Source: Halanaerobiales bacterium (GTDB lineage: Bacteria; Bacillota_F; Halanaerobiia; DY22613). Taken from it: 11,524 bases of DNA. Every line of letters starts with the position of its first letter. The first letter of the stretch is position 1. The stretch covers positions 1 to 11,524 of the forward strand of contig JAGMES010000135.1 of assembly GCA_023128035.1 (NCBI GenBank), written 5' to 3'. The position numbers and the translations under genes are program-made. Shown here one piece after another: positions 5,827-11,524 of this stretch. The notes below the pieces were generated by a model. The model was not told the DNA's origin and ran no database searches. It saw only the letters and a list, made by a program, of their open reading frames with translations.

Positions 5827-7566
5827 ATGAAGCATTTGTCCATTGCCTGGAAATTGCGAGAAGTTGCTGATCTATTAGCCCTCCTTGGAGAGAGCCATTT
5901 TAAAATTCGTGTTTATCGTAAGGCAGCAGGTCAACTGGAAAAATTAACTGAAGATATTGAAAAAGTTTGGCATGAAGGTAGGCTAACAGAGATTGATGGA
6001 ATTGGTAAATCAATTGCTGAGGTGATTGAAGATATTTTACTCACTGGAGGTTCGTTATATCTAAATGAGTTAAGTGCCAGAGTATCTGATTTGGATAATA
6101 GATCAAATCAAAAAAAGAAACAACATTTAACGACATTTCAGAAGGCGGTTTTCAGAGAGAATTCCCTCTCTTCTATAGGTGGGGGTGGAAGTATTAGAAC
6201 AATTCAAAACTTTAGTGGGAGTTCAAATTTCCTTCTGAAGTCGTTAAACTTAAGAAATAATAACTACGTTATTAATTCGACTTTAAAGGATAAAAGGGGT
6301 AGAATAATTATTGATGTGGCTTTACATTTGGCACATGAAATTATTGCCAGACTTAAAATAGTTAAAGGTGTAGAACAAGTAGTGATTGGGGGGAGTTTGA
6401 GAAGATTTGATGAAAGCTTAAATGGCTTGACTCTGGTTGCAGGGACTTGTGATGTCAAAGAGTTAATTAAAATTTTTATTCGCCTTCCAATCTGTCGAGA
6501 AATATTAAAACAAGATGAAGGCTATGCAATGATATTGACTAGGGATGGGATTTCAGTTGAATTATTTGCAGTAAGACCTAAACATTTTACACAAAAGTTA
6601 GTAGTGGCTACTGGTTCTGAAAGTCATGTTCAATTGCTAAAAAAGCTTGGAAAAGAACAAGGCTGGAAATATAATAATTACCAGTGGTTTGACAAAAGAG
6701 GAGATGAATTAGTTTTTTCTTCAGAAGAAGAGTTATATCACATTTTAGGCTTAAAATATATTATTCCCGAATTACGTGATGGGGAAGAGGTAATATTATC
6801 TGCCCAAACTGAGAAGTTACCTCAATCTGTAGAATTAAAACAGATAAAGGGTGATTTAAATCTTAAAACTCGCTGGAGTGGTGGAATAAATAGTATTGAA
6901 GAGATGGTGATTAAAGCTCAAACTTTGGGTTATGAATATATTGCTATCTGCGATCATTTGAAATCTTATTCTCGTTCGAGGGATCTTAAAGGCATGGCTA
7001 TCGAGATGCTTCAAGAACAACTCAAAGAGATCGATGAGTTAAATGCAAGGTTTCCAAAGATTCGTATTTTAAAAGGAATTGAAATCGAAATTTTAAAAGA
7101 TGGTAGTTTAGGTTGCCCGGATGAGTTACTTGCACACCTGGATTTAGTAATTGCAGGGATCTATACAGGTTTAAATGATGCTGAGGAAGTTTTAACTCAA
7201 CGTATGATAGCAGGTATGGAAAATCCTTTTGTTAATATAATTACTTATCCGACAGGGCGTTTGTTAGATCAACGTGAAAAATATTCTATAAATTTTGAGC
7301 AACTTATAGATGCTGCTGAAAACGCAGGAATAGTTTTGGAAGTAAATAGCAGACCAAATCGATTTGATCTTAGGTCTGAATATTTAAAATTGTGTAAGGC
7401 AAAGGGAGTTAAGATAGTGATTAATTCTGATGCTCAAAGCATCAAAGAGTTAGAACACATGGAGTATGAGGTTGGTTTTGCAAGACGTGGTTGGCTTGAA
7501 GAGGCTGATGTGCTAAACACATATTCTTTAGAAAGATTGCTGGGATTTTTAGAGTCGAATAGATGA
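5827..7566 (+). CDS. polX: PolX-like protein with degenerate polymerase and PHP active sites
   Basis: The 579-residue product is a syntenic PolX (family X polymerase fused to a PHP nuclease, normally involved in base-excision repair). The order is 8-kDa-like domain (residues 5-40), a helix-hairpin-helix near 53-75, the polymerase core (160-320) and the PHP domain (338-575). Core landmarks persist: GGSLRR at 188-193, TGSESH at 262-267, KGDL at 341-344, DH at 376-377, E419 and PTGR at 475-478. The catalytic aspartates after GSLRR are G200 and T202, the third is E245, and PHP histidines appear as N345, K347, Y446, Y474 and Q537. Residues 101-153 are encoded by palindromic copy B, in the place of the second helix-hairpin-helix region. 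No stop or frameshift is present. It is probably a non-catalytic DNA-binding relic or a repurposed protein. Family positions are from memory. Confidence 0.8.
   Translation: MKHLSIAWKLREVADLLALLGESHFKIRVYRKAAGQLEKLTEDIEKVWHEGRLTEIDGIGKSIAEVIEDILLTGGSLYLNELSARVSDLDNRSNQKKKQHLTTFQKAVFRENSLSSIGGGGSIRTIQNFSGSSNFLLKSLNLRNNNYVINSTLKDKRGRIIIDVALHLAHEIIARLKIVKGVEQVVIGGSLRRFDESLNGLTLVAGTCDVKELIKIFIRLPICREILKQDEGYAMILTRDGISVELFAVRPKHFTQKLVVATGSESHVQLLKKLGKEQGWKYNNYQWFDKRGDELVFSSEEELYHILGLKYIIPELRDGEEVILSAQTEKLPQSVELKQIKGDLNLKTRWSGGINSIEEMVIKAQTLGYEYIAICDHLKSYSRSRDLKGMAIEMLQEQLKEIDELNARFPKIRILKGIEIEILKDGSLGCPDELLAHLDLVIAGIYTGLNDAEEVLTQRMIAGMENPFVNIITYPTGRLLDQREKYSINFEQLIDAAENAGIVLEVNSRPNRFDLRSEYLKLCKAKGVKIVINSDAQSIKELEHMEYEVGFARRGWLEEADVLNTYSLERLLGFLESNR
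6126..6284 (+). repeat. Palindromic element, copy B, in frame inside polX
   Basis: The arms 6126-6145 and 6231-6248 are the same as those of copy A except for one base, with the same 2-base bulge. The TCTATAGGTGGGG block and the side hairpin (6254-6264 with 6268-6278, one mismatch) are also shared, ending in CGACTTT. The copy is 159 bases, exactly 53 codons, and adds LTTFQKAVFRENSLSSIGGG and the following residues to PolX. Copy A translated in the same frame starts alike (LTTFQKGKSLSSIGG) but soon meets a stop. Confidence 0.88.
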
Positions 7567-7592
7567 CATTGAAATGAATTATGTTGTATAAT
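7563..7592 (+). promoter_or_regulatory. Probable sigma-A promoter for mutS2
   Basis: ATGACA (7563-7568) and a perfect TATAAT (7587-7592) are separated by 18 bases. The -35 box overlaps the polX stop codon. The transcript would have a leader of about 180 bases that contains palindromic copy C before the mutS2 start. Confidence 0.55.
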
Positions 7593-7626
7593 AAAGTGTG
7601 TTAATTAATCTGCAAGCAGCTTTTTG

Positions 7627-7755
7627 AATCTACGAAGTAGATTTAACAACATTTCGGAAGGGGATTTAACTTCCAACGAAAGGTAAATCTTATAAGAAAA
7701 CTTACCCTCACTTATTGAGACTGGCGGACTTATGCCTTCCGAAAATGTTGTTAAA
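7627..7755 (-). repeat. Palindromic element, copy C (inverted, in the mutS2 leader)
   Basis: The arms 7642-7661 (TTTAACAACATTTCGGAAGG) and 7735-7755 pair with a single-base bulge. A short perfect 7-bp hairpin (7627-7633 with 7637-7643, GAA loop) sits on the left side, while in copies A and B the side hairpin is on the right, so copy C is in the opposite orientation. The arms differ from A/B at matched positions on both sides (CAG to CGG, CGAC to CAAC), so pairing is kept. An internal GGTAA...TTACC hairpin is centred on CTTATAAG. The remainder of the gap up to mutS2 is its GAGGGGG ribosome binding site. Confidence 0.75.
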
Positions 7756-7781
7756 ATAAAAAAAAGAGGGGGCTAATAATT

Positions 7782-10157
7782 ATGGAACAACATACCCTCA
7801 AGGTTCTAGAATATTCAAAGATTATTGGAGAATTAAGATCATATGCTTCTTCTAAGCGTGGTAAAGATCTGGTAGATAAATTACAACCCTATAAGGATTT
7901 AGAATATATTATAGAACGGTTGAAAGAATGTAGCGAAGCCAGATTAATGCTTGATGTAGTTCCAAATATTCCATTAGGCGGGATAAGGGATTTACGTGAG
8001 ATTTTATTGCGTGCAGAAAAAGGTATGGCTTTGGATGGGCATGATTTATTGGATGTGAGCAATACTTTATTTGCTGTCCGACGGTTAAAAAATTTCTTCA
8101 TGGATTTGGAAGATGATATTCGGGGAAATAATCCATATCCTAGAATCTTGAAAATAGGAAAACAGATTGTAACTTTTAAACCGATTGAAATGGCGATTAA
8201 TCAGGCTATTGATAATGGTGGTGAAGTGTTGGACAGTGCCAGTCTTAAACTTCGCTCAATCCGTAGTCAGATGCGAACTGTTGGTGGACGTATTAAGGAA
8301 AAATTAAATAGCATTATCAGTGGAAGTACCTATCAAAAAATGATACAGGATGCTATTGTTACCATTCGTGGTGATCGTTATGTAGTTCCAATCAAAAGTG
8401 AGTATAAGGGAAGTTTTGCTGGTATTATTCATGATCGTTCTTCTAGTGGTCAAACTCTTTTTATTGAGCCGATGGCTGTAGTTAATTTGAATAATCAGTT
8501 ACGCCAATTAGCTGCTGATGAAGAAGAAGAAGTTTATCGAATTCTAAAAGAATTGACTAACAAAGTAGTTCTGGAGATTGATAGAATTAAAATAACATTA
8601 GTGTTATTGGCAGAATTAGATTTTATTTTTGCACGAGCTTTATATAGTCGAACTCTTAATGCAGTCGAACCTGTATTAAATAATATAGGTTTGATTAATT
8701 TAAAACAGGCTCGTCATCCATCATTAAAAGTTAAACCCGTACCAATTGATGTACGGCTTGGAGATGGGTTTAACACTCTTGTCATTACAGGACCGAATAC
8801 TGGTGGTAAGACAGTTACTTTAAAGACAGTAGGACTTCTTACATTGATGGCTCAGTCAGGATTACATGTTCCATGTAAGTCTGGGTCTGAAATGTCTATC
8901 TTTGAAGGAATTTATGCAGATATCGGTGATGAGCAGAGTATAGAACAATCTTTGAGTACTTTCTCATCTCATATGACTCAGATAATTAAAATCCTTGAAA
9001 AGTCGAAAAAAAATGATTTAGTACTTTTTGATGAATTAGGAGCAGGTACTGATCCTGCTGAAGGTGCTTCTTTAGCAATGGCAATTTTAGATTATCTTCA
9101 TCAAAAGGATATTCTAACGATTGCTACAACTCATTATTCTGAATTGAAGAGCTATGCTTATTCAGAAAATGGTGTAGAGAATGCTTCTGTAGAGTTTGAC
9201 TTGGAGACTCTTACACCAACCTATAGATTGATTATGGGAATTCCAGGTAGATCAAATGCTTTAGAGATTGCTTTGCGGTTAGGTTTACCGAAAAGTATTA
9301 TTGATCACGCTAGAGAAGGTATTTCTAATGAAGAGGTTGCAGTTGATAAGATGATTAAAGATATTGAAGAGAATAATATTCAAATCCAGAAGGAGAGGTT
9401 GGAAACTCGGTGGATCAAGCGAGAGATGGAAGAACTTAAAGTCGATTACGAAAAGCAAGTTAAGCAGTTAGAGGAACAGAAAAAGAAGATTTTAGCTCAA
9501 GCTTTAGAAGAGGCCAAAGAAATCGTCAATAGTACCAAAGAAGAAGCTAAAGATTTGATCAAAAAAGCGCGAAATGTGCATATGAAAAATATTGAGCAGA
9601 CTAATCTAGAAATTAAACAACAATTAAAAATAACTAATGATAAGTTAGCTGAGACTCTCCAGAAGTTTGACAAATCTACAAGGAAGTCTCGAAAGGTACC
9701 AGTAAATTTAGAGCTTGGTGATAGAGTGCGTATTCTTTCTTTGAATCAGAAGGGTGATATTTTAGAAAAACTGAATGAAGAGGAGTATGTGGTTCAGGCT
9801 GGAATAATGAAAGTAACAGTGAACAAAAAGGATTTAGATAAAATTGAGGATTCAGCTGATCAAGGTAGCAAAAAAAGGTTTACTAAAATTGTTAGATCAA
9901 AGAGTAAATCTATATCATCAACTCTTGATTTGCGCGGAGCGCGATATGAGGATGCTCGTGAACGGACAGATAAATATTTAGATGATGCCTATCTTTCTGG
10001 ATTAAAAGTCCTGGAAATTATCCATGGAAAAGGAACAGGCGCATTGCGTGAGGGGATTCATGATCTTTTAAAAGGTCATCATCATGTTGATGATTTTCGC
10101 TTAGGTAACGATGGTGAAGGAGGAGTGGGAGTAACGATAGTAAAACTTCGAAGTTAA
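7782..10157 (+). CDS. mutS2: MutS2 (endonuclease MutS2 / ribosome-collision ATPase)
   Basis: The 791-residue protein has the full MutS2 layout: N-terminal core helices (1-300), a MutS-type ATPase, a long charged coiled-coil insert (about 515-650), a KOW-like stretch near 685-720 and a C-terminal Smr domain. Walker A is GPNTGGKT at 337-344, Walker B is LFDE with D417 and E418, and the STFSSHMTQ and TATTHYSELK motifs follow as expected. Smr shows LDLRG at 715-719 and HGKGTGALR at 748-756. MutS2 is reported to limit homologous recombination and, in Bacillus, to act on collided ribosomes; which role dominates here cannot be read from sequence. Length and motifs are normal, in contrast with its damaged neighbour polX. 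Confidence 0.95.
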   Translation: MEQHTLKVLEYSKIIGELRSYASSKRGKDLVDKLQPYKDLEYIIERLKECSEARLMLDVVPNIPLGGIRDLREILLRAEKGMALDGHDLLDVSNTLFAVRRLKNFFMDLEDDIRGNNPYPRILKIGKQIVTFKPIEMAINQAIDNGGEVLDSASLKLRSIRSQMRTVGGRIKEKLNSIISGSTYQKMIQDAIVTIRGDRYVVPIKSEYKGSFAGIIHDRSSSGQTLFIEPMAVVNLNNQLRQLAADEEEEVYRILKELTNKVVLEIDRIKITLVLLAELDFIFARALYSRTLNAVEPVLNNIGLINLKQARHPSLKVKPVPIDVRLGDGFNTLVITGPNTGGKTVTLKTVGLLTLMAQSGLHVPCKSGSEMSIFEGIYADIGDEQSIEQSLSTFSSHMTQIIKILEKSKKNDLVLFDELGAGTDPAEGASLAMAILDYLHQKDILTIATTHYSELKSYAYSENGVENASVEFDLETLTPTYRLIMGIPGRSNALEIALRLGLPKSIIDHAREGISNEEVAVDKMIKDIEENNIQIQKERLETRWIKREMEELKVDYEKQVKQLEEQKKKILAQALEEAKEIVNSTKEEAKDLIKKARNVHMKNIEQTNLEIKQQLKITNDKLAETLQKFDKSTRKSRKVPVNLELGDRVRILSLNQKGDILEKLNEEEYVVQAGIMKVTVNKKDLDKIEDSADQGSKKRFTKIVRSKSKSISSTLDLRGARYEDARERTDKYLDDAYLSGLKVLEIIHGKGTGALREGIHDLLKGHHHVDDFRLGNDGEGGVGVTIVKLRS

Positions 10158-10169
10158 TAACAAGGAGGA

Positions 10170-10200
10170 AGAACCTGCTTATATAGCGGGTTCTTTTTTT
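10170..10200 (+). terminator. Rho-independent terminator after mutS2
   Basis: A 9-bp stem (10170-10178 with 10186-10194, one G-U) has a 7-base loop and a run of T to 10200. The following 150 bases are very AT-rich and show no gene. Confidence 0.9.
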
Positions 10201-10362
10201 ATTGATAAGAAGATAAAACTGAAACCTTTAAGTAAAAATATACTAAAAAAACAGTAAATAATCAAAAAATATATCTGATTAAATTTTTAATAAAATATGA
10301 AGGAAAAAAATTATGAGGAAGAATACTATATTTAGATTAAGGAATTTTAAAAGGAGGAATAA

Positions 10363-11345
10363 TTGTGGAAAAAATGTAAATTTATTGCAATTATTTGTTT
10401 AGTGTTTATTTTTATGAGCATACCCTGTAATTCAAAAGGGTTACTATTCATCGTGATATATATGGAGTCCCTCATATATATTCTCAAAGTATAGAAGGAT
10501 TATATTATGGATGGGGGTATGCTACCGCTCAAGACAGGCTTTTTCAATTAGAAATGTTAAAACGTGTTTATAATGGAGAGGTTTCAGAACTTTTTGGAGA
10601 AGACTACTATTCTTTAGATTTATACTGGAAAACTGAGTATCCAACAATGGATGAATTGAAAGCATCTTTTGAAAGCTTTGATGAAAAATATAAAATAATT
10701 ATACGTTCATATGCAGATGGCATAAATGCTTGGATTGACGAAGTGATGAATGATCTCGATAAAAAATTACCCTTAGAGTTTCATGAGTTTGGAATTTTGC
10801 CAGAACATTGGGATGAAATGGATGTTGCCGCTGCAATAATGGCAAATTTAGGTGTATTTATGGATCTAACCAATGAAATGATTTATACCGAACTCTATAC
10901 ATACCTTTTGGAAAAATTCGGTGATTGTGCTGATGATTATTTTAATGATATGGCTTGGATTGATGATTCTAGCGCCTATACTACTATTCAACGCGAGGAT
11001 CAAAATGGCTCAGATTTAGCAAATGCTTCTATTAAAGATAGTCAAATTAGCATGCTGAACAAGAAAGGATTAAGTAAATTTACAAAAATTTATTCAGAGA
11101 AAGAGAAAAATATTTCCGAGCTTTTAGCTATTTTAGGCTTTGATATTCCAACAAAGATTAAAGAGGGTGCTACTGAGGCTATGAGTTATTGTGTGGTTGT
11201 TGACCCGGAAAAATCAGAAACAGGTAATCCTTGGCTGATGGCTGGCCTACAGGTGGATTGGTGGGTATCATCTTTAATTTATGAAGTAGGTTTACATGGT
11301 GCTGGATTTGATGAATTACCGTCCGTACACTCGTTACTTCAGTGA
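10363..11345 (+). pseudogene. Penicillin acylase family protein, frameshifted and truncated
   Basis: A signal-peptide-like start (TTG at 10363, five bases after AGGAGG) encodes a basic end, a hydrophobic run and SIPCNSKG, then hits a stop at 10498. The mature part is in another frame from 10440: VTIHRDIYGVPHIYS, then GWGYATAQDRLFQLE, RVYNGEVSELFG and YADGINAWID. These are typical of the alpha subunit of the N-terminal-nucleophile amidases (penicillin/acyl-homoserine-lactone acylases). A +1/-2 shift, possibly with a small deletion, lies at the AAAAGGG tract (10434-10440). The presumed nucleophile is the Ser of AMSYCVV (codon 11184). About 40 residues later the gene runs into the IS-like hairpin at 11313 and stops at 11345, so most of the beta subunit is missing. 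The product would be inactive. The frame change could also be a sequence error. Confidence 0.8.
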
Positions 11346-11409
11346 TGAGTTAGGACGGTAATTCTTTACATATGTAAAGAATATATTAAACATAAAACTT
11401 TGGTATTGC

Positions 11410-11438
11410 TTGTATTCTTCCTGTACATATGCTATAAT
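11410..11438 (+). promoter_or_regulatory. Strong sigma-A promoter of the IS-like element
   Basis: TTGTAT (11410-11415) and TATAAT (11433-11438) are 17 bases apart, with an extended TGC just before the -10. The predicted start lies at about 11445, almost on top of the AGGAGG ribosome binding site (11445-11450), giving a very short leader before the ATG at 11457. Confidence 0.75.
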
Positions 11439-11456
11439 ACGCATAGGAGGAATATT

Positions 11457-11489
11457 ATGAATTTACATAAAGGTCGTGGCTATGTTTAG
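11457..11489 (+). pseudogene. tnpA remnant (first ten codons)
   Basis: With a perfect ribosome binding site, the frame reads MNLHKGRGYV and then TAG. The KGRGYV start resembles the N-terminus of one group of IS200/IS605 Y1 transposases (KGRGYVYSLQYH...). Here the next codon is a stop and the remaining reading, LQQ, leads straight into the tnpB-like start 12 bases later. Nearly all of tnpA, including HUH and tyrosine motifs, is therefore absent. The identification rests on a very short match. Confidence 0.45.
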
Positions 11490-11501
11490 TTGCAACAGTT
11501 A

Positions 11502-11524
11502 GTGAAAAAAGGATATAAGTTCAG
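11502..11524 (+). CDS. tnpB: Possible start of tnpB (partial, runs off the window)
   Basis: GTG at 11502 opens the frame (M)KKGYKF, cut by the window end. TnpB proteins (RNA-guided nucleases of IS200/IS605 elements) commonly begin with a KGYKFRIYP-like segment. Only seven residues are visible, so the call depends on the neighbouring IS-like end and tnpA-like start. No clear ribosome binding site precedes the GTG; translation could be coupled to the tnpA remnant. Confidence 0.4.

Larger units (their letters stand above)
11313..11524 (+). mobile_element. Left end of an IS200/IS605-like element (partial)
   Basis: The acylase frame is broken at a large hairpin: a perfect 12-bp stem (11313-11324 with 11353-11364) topped by a second stem of about 10 pairs including wobbles. 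A 22-base perfect palindrome follows at 11361-11382. Subterminal hairpins near a TTAC-type sequence (11316-11319) are known for IS200/IS605 left ends, and a tnpA-like and a tnpB-like start follow. The exact boundary and the right end are not visible. Confidence 0.6.

Noticed and set aside
6264..6458. 64-codon minus-strand frame within polX
   Set aside because: Antisense shadow of polX and the copy B side hairpin, without RBS.
5437..7755. CRISPR array or tRNA-like structures among the repeats around polX
   Set aside because: The repeats are three dispersed palindromes of different orientation with no regular spacers, and no cloverleaf or CCA-type end is present.
7889..8101. 70-codon minus-strand frame within mutS2
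   Set aside because: Antisense shadow of a clear MutS2 coding region.

Overview
The window is AT-rich chromosomal DNA from a low-GC Gram-positive-type anaerobe (Bacillota, Clostridia or Halanaerobiales-like; this is inference). The grounds are a tetrahydrofolate riboswitch in front of an ECF folate transporter gene, AGGAGG-type ribosome binding sites, rho-independent terminators after most transcription units, a radical SAM/SPASM protein, and the Bacillota gene order zapA-cvpA-polX-mutS2.

Left part (1-2760): a plus-strand lipoprotein gene of unknown function faces a minus-strand operon across a shared bidirectional terminator. The operon reads promoter, THF riboswitch, folT (folate ECF S component), an iron-sulfur-flavoprotein-like reductase, and a DUF2007 protein. 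The riboswitch leads into two competing helices, one of which masks the folT ribosome binding site, so control is probably translational.

Middle (2760-4450): a single radical SAM/SPASM peptide-maturase-like gene lies between a terminator-like hairpin upstream and a strong terminator downstream. No convincing precursor peptide is visible.

Right-centre (4526-10200): zapA and cvpA form a tight pair ending in a terminator. They are followed by a large hairpin, a palindromic element (copy A), polX, another palindromic element (copy C, inverted) and mutS2. A third copy (B) lies in frame inside polX, exactly 53 codons long, where the second helix-hairpin-helix region should be. The polX product has also lost all three polymerase catalytic aspartates and five metal-binding histidines of its PHP nuclease domain, yet the 579-codon frame is open. 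The three palindromes share a layout (long terminal stem plus a short side hairpin) and show compensating base changes in the stem.

Right end (10350-11524): a penicillin-acylase-family gene is broken. Its signal peptide is out of frame with the mature part, and it is interrupted just after the presumed nucleophile region by the left end of an IS200/IS605-like element. That element has its own promoter, only the first ten codons of a tnpA-like gene, and what looks like the start of tnpB at the window edge.

The most interesting part is the polX locus: a syntenic, full-length but apparently catalytically dead PolX carrying a protein-coding palindromic repeat.
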